This document shows positions 54,442 to 64,000 of a stretch of DNA of 64,000 nucleotides, in pieces. Made by a program: the position numbers and the translations under genes. The stretch comes from Conus ventricosus (lineage: Eukaryota > Mollusca > Gastropoda > Neogastropoda > Conidae): the NCBI GenBank assembly GCA_018398815.1, contig CM031600.1, positions 57,344,529 through 57,408,528 on the forward strand. The letters are read 5' to 3'. How positions within the stretch are numbered: the first letter of the stretch is position 1; each line of letters opens with the position of its first letter. The notes under the pieces are model-generated. The model made no database searches. It was not told the origin of the DNA and was given only the letters and a program-made list of their open reading frames with translations.

Positions 54442-57400
54442 TTACGCCGTTCTCCAGTGTCCAATTGCATATGAAACTCTGGATTAACAAACACACGTTT
54501 TGTGTTTGTTCTATCTAATGACTTTTTTGTTACAACCGTTGTGTTGATCTCATGTAGATTAGATCGTAGTTTTACGTTGTCATGATAAAAATTTATGTTT
54601 ATTGAACAATGCTTCTTTGTAGTTGTCATGCGATATGTTTGACTGCACACACTGCGAGATATTCCTTTTGCTTTCTTAATGGTGTTCTTCTGGCTCGAAA
54701 TACTGTACATTTTCGACCTTAAACCAATAAACTCCTTAATCACCCCTCCGATAATTCATCCTTCATCTTTCCTAAAACCTTTTTATTAGTAATTGAATGC
54801 AAAGGCGAATCTTTAGGTAATCAGATGCGTCATACCATCCCGCGTGCCCTTTAGCTACTTCTATTTCCATGTCTTTATAGATGTCTTCAGTTTGGGATAT
54901 CTATAACAAAACTATCTGTATCTGTGTAAAGTACTCTGGACTCTGGATTACAAGGGTTTAAAGTAGTCATACAGAAATTCTAACATCAAAAGCTTTGATA
55001 ATTCTAAAACAGTAAACCCAATAAATACAGGCTTGTCCAATTTGACTTTCTTTTTTTTCATCATTATGCCAAAAAGCTGATCATGAAATCTTCTGAAGTC
55101 CTGATAATTAGGTTTTGAAGTCAGCTTAATTGCTTCGTTCTCTCTGGTGACCAATCTGACGTCTTTGCGCTTGTGCGGATTCTCCACAGTCTTTCCAAAA
55201 AAAGCTGTTGTTCATCAGCTTGAAAAAGTCTTTTTCCGAAGCATCTGTGGATTTAGTTCCGAGATCAGTGTTCTTCATGATGTATGGTTTCATGAACTGT
55301 TCTTGATTAAAAGCAATTATACGATGAACTGCTCTCAACTTCAAACCATGTCTAAATAAAATTGTAGAAGTCTGTAATGACAGACATAATTTTTTTTGCC
55401 CGAAGATTAGGCACAAGTTTAGGCGGCTCTGTTGGATTCATCTTTAGGCTTTCTGCTGCTAATGGATAGTCATTATGCAAGTCATGGAGTTCATGAGGAT
55501 ATTCTAAGTCAACTTCTAGAATGAAACCACGCTGTTGATCTAACATCAAACTGACCAACCACTTTAATGCCTTTTGAATATTATTTGTACCGCCGCTTGT
55601 GTACATTTTAAAGTTACGTAATGGAAGTGATTGCGCCATAGCCCAACCATACAGATTGTTTGCATCTAAATACATGATAGTTAGACCTTTTACTTGGATC
55701 ATAGTCGTCCAAGTATTTGTTGTTTGCTTTACAGTAATGATGCGACGCCATACTAATTCCTCCACGCAATCCGTTTTCAATCATCTGAATCATTGGCAGG
55801 TCAGACAATAAATCATCTGTACTCCAGTAAACTTTAAGAAAGCATCCCAACTCATCCCGGGCGCAGAAATGTAATGCGCGGGATCCAGGCTATAATGTTT
55901 CAAGCAGGTCTTTCTATAATTTCAAAAAACGTCCGCCAACAAACAAACGTCAGCCATCAAGTATGAATCATGATAGTCTCCCATCGTTTTACACTCTAAC
56001 TTCTGCCATGCTTCTTGAGCATGCTGGTAATCAGAATCACTGATGTCCTTTCCTCTAAGACTAGAAAAGAACGCGCCTTTAGGCGGAAGTGTATCTTCGT
56101 CAAACCTTTCCCAACTGTTCAAGTACTCATAAGGGTAAACGCCCTTTCTAACAAGAGTTGGGTCAAAATATTCTTCTGTTATTGGGCAGGACTTTAAGGA
56201 CATTGCTAGTGACTCTAATGAACCCATCATGTGTTGCATAGAGTCATAAAAAGACATGTTATTTAAAGTGAAACACATGTACTTTTCTGATGACTGTGCG
56301 ATGCATGTTATCCTGGGGTCCCTGTCATCCTTGGCATCCCTGTTGCTGCCGACTGCTTGCATTATAGGTGAGAGTCGTAACCTCGCAAGTTATGAAGAAG
56401 ATGGGTAATTTCCATGTCTTTGGGTCAACCTTTAGTTGAAGATTGCAGTTGTTGTGTGCTGCGCCTCTGAACTTCCGCTAATGTGATCATGGTCCCTTAC
56501 TGTCGGATTGGCTTTCTTTGCTGTTACGACTTCACTGTTAGACATTGTTCTAAACCACAAATCCAACAATGTGTAGTGATTTATACTGTTGTTGGTCTTC
56601 AGGCGTCATCATGATTCAGATAAATTCAGATTATTTAGAACAATCATTACGCACTTGCTGCATGCGTTCTAAGAAGTACTCTGCTGCATGAGGCCTCTAT
56701 ACCATTCTGGCTTTGAATGAGCGCCATCCGACCTGACAACGATTAAAAGCGATGAACAAATCTGATGATTACTCACCAAGGCTGTTTTTGGAGTCTCTGT
56801 GGGGTTGGTCCTTCATAAGGATACAATGAGTGATTCGAAGTCTGCGTAAAACAACATATGGCTCGTTTGCATCCGGTTCCAGTTCTTAAAACTAACTTTA
56901 GATCCGGGTGGGGGCGTAGTTAGTTCTGTATTACAGTCAACTGGGCCGATACAATGTTTCTTATGTTCAAGCGCGGCTGGAACAGATGGAATTCTTGTTA
57001 AACATTTTCTGCAGAATTCTTGTTTGCATGATTTTTTTAAGTATGCTGCATTAGTCTACTCATTGTGCGTATCATGTGTAATGTGGTAGCCTACCGGCGA
57101 AAACATCAGTAGTAAGGTCAACATGATTTTTGCCTGGATCGCCTATTGTTGGGCTGTTCTTTGGGACACTTTAATCGGCACCAAATTTGTTTCCTCTCCC
57201 ATGTGTATACATTAACAGTATTGGTTTGTTTTGTTCTTCAAAACTGATCAATTTTGTCCACGCTAACAGGAAAGGATATCCCACTAAAGTTAAGATCATT
57301 GATGTATAGGGTGATAGTTAGACACTCTCTCTGCGTTTTTGCGGAGTTAATGCAGCCTTGCGAGAACGCACCACATAAAACATTTGTTGTCTGTATCTTT

Positions 57401-57876
57401 ATGTTTAGACTGCTCTTTTTGCAACTAATGGAGGTAGTGGAATGTAAGACTTGCTACAATCGGTGCATACTTAGCTGTTTTAATTGATCTCTATGACTTC
57501 GCCCTCTGCCAACCAGAGCCTCTCATTTTGGCTTCTTCGCGGCACATCAAACTGTGTAAGCATGTGGTCTGCCCAACGGGTGTTAAGTCATTTATGAGAA
57601 AGAATAGTCTGTTGTTTAGTTGAACCCAGACTTTTAGATTTTCTTCATTTATTGTTACATTAGTCGATTAAAACAGCTAACATTACTTTAACTGGCGGGT
57701 CTATTGTTAGTTTACCCGGAACTTGAGAAATAGCATGAGCAAACACTTGCTTGTACGTTTGCTGGATCAATGACTTCTAGACTAATATCATTTAAAGCTT
57801 TTGTTACAACCTCTTCCTTACGCATTGCTTCAAACAATTCGTCTGGACCTTCATATATCTTATCCATGCTGAGTTT
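54442..57876 (-). pseudogene. Protein-primed family B DNA polymerase, Maverick copy B (frame-shifted)
   Basis: Replicates the element from a protein primer at its ends. Reading leftward: MDKIYEGPDELFEAMRKEEV at the N-terminus, NCLNIKIQTTNVLCG-like sequence, paired cysteines CKQEFCRKCL, MLFYADFESLIV (ExoI-type D-x-E near 56,850), HCWICGLEQ and a VRDHDH-like zinc segment. Next are NLRGYDSHL (Exo II region), YLMADVCLLADVF (Exo III region), GAISLLP-like and MYLDANNLYGWAMAQSLPLR (motif A with catalytic Asp, about 55,650-55,690). FILEVDLEYPHELHDLHNDY follows, then the TPR2-like region and KKKKVKLDKPVFIGFTVLEL. About 1,140 codons, a normal Maverick length. Roughly a dozen one-base shifts. Confidence 0.87.
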
Positions 57877-57918
57877 CTTTTCTAACTCAAAATATTTATT
57901 TAAATTAAAAAAAAATAC

Positions 57919-58619
57919 TTAATCAGAATCAATATCAACGGTCTTTTTGTGCTTGGACTATAAACTAAAGTATAAACACCCTTTGGCGTTGTTAATGTGA
58001 GCTGTTTAGAACAGAGTTTAATGTTTCGTTTACTTTTTTTAAACATTCCTTTTTATCTGCTCGGTGTCAGGCTGTGAGAAAAGTTGTCCTTGCCTTTCTT
58101 TGAAGATCAAACTTTGGTCTTTTGTAGTCATCAAAATCAGCCTGGTAAACGACTAAATTCTTCATCCGTGATGTTTAAGTCAGCTAGTGCTTTATTTATT
58201 GTCAGCTTGAAGGAACTAAGTTTAGCTGTTATTAGTTGAACATAGCTGTGTGCTTTTGGAGTTTAGTTTTTAATTTTTTGCTAGCAGCACTTACAGCTAA
58301 TGAGCACAGGCCGAGAGTTAAAGACAAACGCCTAGAGGTAAAGCTGCGGGTGCACCAACACCTGTTGCTAAGAGACCTACGCTTGTTCCTGCTGATAGAG
58401 CACCTTACAGTCGATGTTCCAGTATTAACATATGTAAAGCATTAAAGGCAGCAGAATACCTTCGTTTGGCTTTGCTGTATTTTGAAAGGTCTTGCTCTAG
58501 TACTTGCTGCATTTGTGTAATGTTTGTTAATCTGAAGGTTTTTATGTCGGGGTTTTCTACTATCCCTTCTTTTGGCGACTCTGGCGTTGTAGGCTTTTCT
58601 GGATAATATAAACAGCCAT
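57919..58619 (-). pseudogene. Hydrophobic-core Maverick protein, copy B
   Basis: ATG at 58,619-58,617, stop at 57,921-57,919, about 230 codons with several shifts. Blocks in order: YPEKPTTPESPKEG, NPDIKTFRLTNITQMQQVLE, a glycine/alanine-rich hydrophobic run (GLLATGVGAPAALPLGV, then LALGLCSLAVSAA), KKLKTKLQKH, then an acidic region DFDDYKRPKFDLQRKA and a C-terminal KGVYTLVYSPSTKR. A central membrane-active segment flanked by helical, charged regions is compatible with a minor virion or membrane-lysis role, but that is inference. The gene lies between polymerase and candidate capsid genes, all leftward. Confidence 0.5.
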
Positions 58620-58660
58620 GCTTTTTTTAAAATAAAAAATAATTTAGTAATGTATATCTT

Positions 58661-59907
58661 TTAATCTGTATCTTGAATATTCAGCTGCGCATCATATATT
58701 AAAAACAAATGTACATTAAGTGGTTTATCGACATCTTTTTCTTTATCAATTTGAATGTTTATTACGTCTTTAACCGTTCTCCCACTTCCATGCAACTGAT
58801 TATCCTCTGTTGACCTTAGGTCAATCATAAACCGTATTTTGTTGTTAAATAATCATCAAGCCTAACACTGTGAAGGTGTAGATCTTTAGACACAAGGTCT
58901 GCTGTTGGACTTCTACACCTCCCACCCCCAAACAATTTTCTTATTTCGTCAAAATGCTGATAAGGCTAAGCCCGCTAGCATAGATTTGGTTAGGACTACC
59001 CTCAATCGAACATTGTACTTTCGTTATTTTTGGATTAATAAACTTTTCACTTGCTCTTTTGAATGGTTCTTCATCTTCACACAGCAATAAAATACCTTTA
59101 GCGATCTTGCTGCGACACTAAGATTAAAATTCCATAGAGTGTCTGCCTTGCTTTTGGGATATGTTGTATGATGAATCACTCTTTCGTAATATATTGCTAA
59201 TTTTAACTGATATTGTTGCTCAATCAGCCTTGCTAAATTAGGGTTGCTAACAACGTCAAACTCTAACGAGATGTCAGAAATGCTGTACTTTGCTGCGGTG
59301 TCTTCAGATATGATAACACGTTTGTATTCATTAAAAGTTAGTTCGTATGACAATCTGTCTTTTAATGCTCCTTGAAAGTATGGGGCATGCGATTTTAACA
59401 ACTCAAAATCTAAGGGAATGGAAAAGCGATTACCATAGCATTAACTTACAGCTACATATTTTTTGCCGTCTTTAGCATCTGCGGCGCCTATTCTGTGTTT
59501 TAGTGCTTCATTATTTTCGATTCCTTGAAACGCAAGATCATCCTTTCATTCCCGGTTAGCCATAGATCAGAATAGGTTAAAAATATGTCTGCATTGTGTA
59601 AAGAAAATATATTTCTTGCCCCTCAGTTTTATAGAAATTTTCTTAACGATTGCCCGTCCCAGATTCTGGACAACTGTTCTGTTTGGGTCTGTTCCTGATT
59701 CGAGTTCTATTTTGAAAGTAAGTTGCGCAGAGCCCGGCACAATCACTTCATCGCTCCTTGGTCTGGAAATTTGACAGTAAGAATTTGATCTGCATCAATA
59801 GTAGATGGATTATATGGAACAGTAATATTCCGTTTATTTCCCTTCACGCCAAAGGGCTCTTTCAGTCTTCTATGCGGGTCAAGAATTGAGCCATATGCTT
59901 GTGACAT
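58661..59907 (-). pseudogene. Candidate major capsid (hexon-like) protein of Maverick B
   Basis: ATG at 59,907-59,905 and TAA at 58,663-58,661, about 415 codons with several shifts. The start reads MSQAYGSILDPHRRLKEPFG, followed by NITVPYNPSTID, DIFLTYSDLWLTGNE, LLKSHAPYFQGALKDRLSYE and LTFNEYKRVII. Next come SISDISLEFDVVSNPNLARL, ADTLWNFNLSVAARSLK and a QLHGSGR-like C-terminal block. Beta-strand-like alternation without enzyme motifs, its size, and its position next to the polymerase are what is expected of the double jelly-roll capsid protein of Mavericks. The family assignment is from pattern memory and is not certain; it could be another structural protein. Confidence 0.5.
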
Positions 59908-59948
59908 TTTTTATAAAACAAAATAAAAAGTTAATTATTTAAAAAAAC

Positions 59949-60386
59949 ATGGCAGGCATTGAAGATGAAGATTATGATGTTCCTGATCCTGGAGACGACA
60001 TGAGTGAAATGACTCCTTTGACACAGCATCGCTCAGCGCTCTCATTGCATGAAGAATTAGTAGAAGGGCGGCAAAGGCGTGAATTAACAGAAAGTAAGGT
60101 TAGATCATTATACCAAAGTTTAGGACTAGAACCTCCCGAAACTATATACCCTGATGATTTTGAACTAAAAGATAAACATTTGTATGTGAAAAACGACAAA
60201 GGAGAACTTGTTCAGCTTACGGATAAACGAGACCCATCAAAGTTTGTAGGCATGAATACAATTAGACAAAGGCTCCGTGTGAGCGAGCAGAATCGCCTTG
60301 GCATTACTAAACCAAAATTAGATAGGGATGCAGTTGCTCAACTTCAAAACACACTACAAGAACTCACGGCAGCGCCAGCCCACTGA
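59949..60386 (+). CDS. Intact unknown Maverick protein (145 residues)
   Basis: A complete frame from ATG (59,949) to TGA (60,386), the only undamaged gene in copy B. The N-terminus is strongly acidic (EDEDYDVPDPGDDMSEMTPL). A helical region follows (LHEELVEGRQRRELTESKVR), then SLYQSLGLEPPETIYPDDFE, LKDKHLYVKNDKGELVQLTD, MNTIRQRLRVSE and a C-terminal helix DAVAQLQNTLQEL. No membrane segment and no catalytic motif. It is divergent from the candidate capsid gene with 41 bp between starts, so the two probably share a promoter region. It has no counterpart in copy A, which is truncated before this point. Function unknown. Confidence 0.75.
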   Translation: MAGIEDEDYDVPDPGDDMSEMTPLTQHRSALSLHEELVEGRQRRELTESKVRSLYQSLGLEPPETIYPDDFELKDKHLYVKNDKGELVQLTDKRDPSKFVGMNTIRQRLRVSEQNRLGITKPKLDRDAVAQLQNTLQELTAAPAH

Positions 60387-61090
60387 GAGCCACGGCATTC
60401 AGTTGGCTCAACGCTTTGCCTTTAGACCCCAGCTAGGCCCTAACGAGTCAGCCACCGCAGTGCCAGACGCGCCATTCTTTGTTCAGCGAAGACGCTGTGA
60501 GTGCTTGGACGCTTCGAGACTTGTGCAACATCATTAAGTTATATTTACTGTACAGAGGTTTTCAGACTATAATTTCTGTACGAGAGCAATAGCGCAGTGA
60601 GTACTTGAGAGTGTGACAACAGCTGGCATTTCGCTCTTCTCTGTGAGTACCATAATTAAGTTCGTGTTTAAAACTTTCTGACAGAACTTTGCGCCCGGCA
60701 AAACCTATAGGCCTAGCCTGCGCGCGGCGGTGCATCGTTGGCCTGTTGTGTGGCCTGATGCGCTTGTGAGCCGAAGTAGGCTAGGCGTTGGCAGAAAATC
60801 TTGTGACTGAAAAGTTAGTTAGCATTTGTAAAGGGGCCTGTATTTACACCGTTGTATTATATACATATTTCTTCATTGTTGCTACATTTTATATGTACTA
60901 TGGTTGCATTTTGAGCAAACGTAGGCCTAATTAAAGGGAAACGTAGAGGATAACATAATTACTACAAGCAAAATAACACTACTGAAAAACAGTTAATGGT
61001 AGTAGGCATAACAAAATAAGTGAATAATTATTATAATTAAAATAATATTCATTTCCAATCATACTACTATTTCATCGGCAAATTCAAATT
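60387..61090. other. Right flank of Maverick B, no gene seen
   Basis: GC-balanced to about 60,820, then AT-rich. I cannot find the left-end repeat inverted here, so the true right end of the element, if present, is unmarked. Confidence 0.4.
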
Positions 61091-61116
61091 AAAGTGTATT
61101 GTTGGTAGTACCATTA

Positions 61117-61147
61117 GGGTGTTTTGTGTGTGTGTGTGTGTGTGTGT

Positions 61148-61216
<69 letters not shown>
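61117..61216. repeat. (TG)n and (GA)n microsatellite
   Basis: TG over about 80 bp with two one-base interruptions, ending in a short GA run. Confidence 0.95.
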
Positions 61217-63350
61217 TGAGAAAAAACACAGCACTGATTTCGGGGAAACGTTTTGAAATTTTGTCAGTTTGTACATTCTTTCCTAAGATCTTTATTATTT
61301 TGTCCCTGAACAAAATTTAAGTATATGTTTCCCAGCAGACTTTTGCAGATCATCCATTTCAGAGCGAGGGAGAGACAGGTATAAAAATTCATATACGTAA
61401 GATTTGTTGAAATGAAAAAGCTACATAATTTACTATCCCAATTGACAAAAAATAATTATGTACTTTAATCACCCTATAGACGTAAGAGCATTATAATGGG
61501 TTTTTTTTTCCCCTTTTTTTTCCCTTTTTTTAAAAACCCTTTTTCCCAAACAATACATTACAAATGAATATCATAACACACACAAAACAAAACAAAACAA
61601 AAAAATGGGGGGGGGGGGGGGGCGCGCACACAGACACACAACAAAAAAGGCCATTAAACAATCAACATCCTTGTACACACAGGAAAAGGGGGGCCCAGGG
61701 TCGAGGGGGGGGGGGGGGGTGGGGGTGAGGGTAAGGGACAGGGGGGGGTCCATTGACATTTTCATGCAAACACAAATCAAACTTGATATTTTACAGGTAT
61801 TCAACCATTTTTGAAAAAATACAGCTGAAGTGATCTTGTGATGTGGTGGTTTACAGATAAAATACTTATTTTAATTCTAACGTTCAAACAAATTTGAGAA
61901 CTGAATTTTACAAAAACCCAAGTTTGTTTAAACTTGCACAAGTTCCATATTTTTGTAATTGCCATGTAATGCTCTAAGTAATATCTGTCACCATAATATT
62001 ACAAAGGTTTGTGTACATGTGATTGGGCCAATTGGCATTTATATGCAGATGTAAAATTTTGCAAATAAAGTGATGGATTCAAAAAAAGCGTCTGTCTGTG
62101 TATTCTGCTTAACATCAAACAAGTTCCTTGTTAATCATAAAATTCTTTGGGACAATGTGAATATTTTTCAGTCGCAACTACTGGACATTCAATCCAAAAT
62201 CGGTGTGTAATAATATGACAATTAAACACCCTATTGAAAAATGTCTGCTCTTTTTTGCTCACAAATTTATATAAAAAGTACTAGATGATGCAGGAACGAG
62301 AATTCGTTAAAAAGTAATCGTTGAAAGTAATTTATGTTGCAATCAAAATATCTATTTTCCTGAGATTATTTCAGTTTTCAAATAATATAACACATATTCG
62401 TGCGCAACTCTATGCGATCCTCGGTGGCTAAATCCTCCCATACTATCCTTGGGACGAAAGAAAAGTCGAAATTTCCCCAAGAACAGCAACAGGACCAACG
62501 CAAGGGTCACATCAATACATTAGAATGGAACCACAGGCTGAATATTGGATATTCCATGACATCCAATCCATCTATAGGTAAGCATCATCCCAGACACAAG
62601 CATGTATTATATCCACAACCAAATATTCACATTGCAACTTTCTCATCCCTTCCCCCACAGGCTCCCCATGTAACTCGATGAAATTTTTTGCAGACACATG
62701 GCCAGAGCTCGCCAGCGACGTTACCTTTGTAGACCTATGCATTAGCTCTTTTATACTCAAGTCATATTCATCTTGCCGAGACCCTGACGTCTACGTATGC
62801 CTCATTATTATGGCAAATACCTCCATACTGCGTAAACTTATTCTAGAAAAAAAAAAAAAAACCCGCTCTTATTTCCCTGACATACCTCCCTAAAATGTGA
62901 CATTTTGTCACTTAACAGAATTAAACCCTTTAAAAAAAATTAGTAGTTATCACAGTGACAGTAATATTCGTGGGAATAAAGATAAGCACTCAACATACAG
63001 TGTATTTGAAATAGTAGACAATTCCTTTCACTTTCAAATTTTGTAACTTCCCCACTCACAGATCTTTACTAAAAATAGTAAGAGACCAAACACTCATGTG
63101 AATTTTTCAAATAAAGGTTTTAATGAATCCAGTTATTTTCGAGTTTTTGAAGTTCGATTTCACTGTTGCTATGTATCTTTCTATTGATTCGTGCCTTGGG
63201 TATTTTTTTTGATACTGAAGTGAGGATCTGGCACTTTGTTATTTGCATCTGTATATATAATTTTTAGCCAAAAGAATTATCAGATCAACTACAGTATCGG
63301 CGTTGAAGTTAAAGTCTGTTCCAAATAGTACTATACTTTCTGTGAAATAT
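61217..63350. other. AT-rich non-coding stretch
   Basis: G runs at 61,606-61,622 and 61,704-61,750, an A/T run at 61,500-61,555, and unique AT-rich DNA. Open frames of 60-93 codons at 62,400-62,893 show no family features on either strand. Confidence 0.55.
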
Positions 63351-63359
63351 AAATTATCT

Positions 63360-64000
63360 ACATTTGAACATTTCTCTTTCAGAAGAAATTTTTCCCGTGT
63401 TTTCAAAATTCATGTACGTATTTGCATCTCCAGAAGACATGCTCTATAGTATCTTTCTATTATTGCAGAAATTGCAGTTTTGGTTTTGTACAACTCCTAT
63501 TTCTTTCAACACCACGTTAGTTCCTATTATTCTATGTATTATTTCTTATCTGTAAAACCCTTTAAGCTTTATATCTTTAATCTGCTGAATCTTTGAGAAA
63601 CAACGTTTCCCAAAGGGATGTCTCGGTTGAGCTTTTCAGACCATTTTGTGAGCATTTTGGTTTCCAGTTATCTTTGATTAATGTTTTATTATATATCTGG
63701 GTGCCTTTTGATATAGAGCATATCTTTTCAAGGCTGCGTTGTGCTCTGCATATTGCGATCTTGAATAGTAAGTCCCAATTTTTTTAAATAATTCTTTATT
63801 GATGCTATAATCCCCTGTATGACAGAAAGTTAATCTGTATGTTATATCTTGTTCTGAATTCATTAAATGTTGAGTATTTCTCCATTATTCTTTATTAAAT
63901 CAGAAATTCTGTTTACTTTTTTTTCTGCCACCCTTTAAACTTAACGTTTTATTTCTATTTAAAGTTATCATTATAGAGAATTGGGTTTGGCTAGTACTTC
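63360..64000 (-). pseudogene. LINE ORF2 C-terminal remnant, runs off the window
   Basis: Minus strand, in three frames: EIIHRIIGTNVVLKEIGVVQ followed by NQNCNFCNNRK and, after a shift, EHVFWRCKYV. The arrangement I-x-x-R-I-x-x-T-N-x-x-L-x-x-I-G, then C-x-F-C, then E-H-x-F-W-x-C is the conserved C-terminal segment of many non-LTR ORF2 proteins. Further upstream, DITYRLTFCHTGDYSINKEL is compatible with the linker after the RT. The RT itself would lie beyond 64,000. Confidence 0.6.

Larger units (their letters stand above)
50866..60540 (+). mobile_element. Maverick/Polinton-type element, copy B (most complete)
   Basis: Nine genes can be recognised in the order given below: small basic membrane (-), unknown (-), membrane 1 (+), membrane 2 (+), integrase (+), small acidic (+), polymerase (-), hydrophobic-core (-), candidate capsid (-), then an intact 145-codon gene (+). 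Integrase with protein-primed polymerase is the Maverick/Polinton signature. The packaging ATPase and cysteine protease expected in a complete element are absent, and I found no inverted repeat of the left end near 60.4-60.6 kb. The right side is therefore probably truncated. Right boundary is approximate. Confidence 0.88.

Overview
The window looks like one scaffold stretch of an animal genome, most likely a marine mollusc. This is an inference from very dense microsatellites, intron-bearing genes, and a mix of Maverick/Polinton, Penelope-like and non-LTR elements. Two runs of exactly 1,000 N (6,050-7,049 and 34,033-35,032) are scaffold joins, so three contigs are present: 1-6,049, 7,050-34,032 and 35,033-64,000.

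The only convincing host gene is a minus-strand, intron-split GT11-type galactoside alpha-1,2-fucosyltransferase. Its exons are at about 7,335-7,050, 6,049-5,745 and 3,613-3,232, and one N gap falls inside it. Its last exon, flanking intron and downstream DNA (about 1,889-5,696) recur in direct orientation at about 43,371-49,078, 41-43 kb away. Both copies begin in a 68-bp VNTR. The right-hand breakpoint of copy 2 coincides with an 88-bp snap-back hairpin.

Nearly everything else is mobile or repetitive DNA. There are three related Maverick/Polinton-type segments (integrase plus protein-primed family B DNA polymerase plus candidate capsid genes): A at about 23,500-31,999, a partial copy A2 joined directly to it at 31,999-34,032, and B at about 50,866-60,540. 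One nearly complete I-group LINE (ORF1 with CCHC knuckles; ORF2 with endonuclease, RT and RNase H) lies on the minus strand at about 37,390-43,370. A Penelope-like RT fragment lies at 35,033-36,797 (minus). Smaller LINE remnants lie near 2.6-3.0, 8.8-9.8, 12.9-13.5, 46.0-46.4 and 63.3-64.0 kb.

Repeats include a ten-unit satellite of about 146.5 bp rich in Myb-like CCGTTA/TAACGG sites (20,220-21,672), fold-back elements (18,805-18,985; 22,609-23,044; 36,789-36,932; 49,079-49,166), a decayed minisatellite with an A-rich spacer inside the fucosyltransferase intron, and long G, C, GT, GA and TA runs. In the Maverick, the left block carries small membrane proteins and the integrase on the plus strand. 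The polymerase, a hydrophobic-core protein and the candidate capsid protein run leftwards on the minus strand and converge on that block. Many one-base indels break the frames of copies A and B while A2 is much cleaner, so consensus error and true decay cannot be separated from sequence alone.
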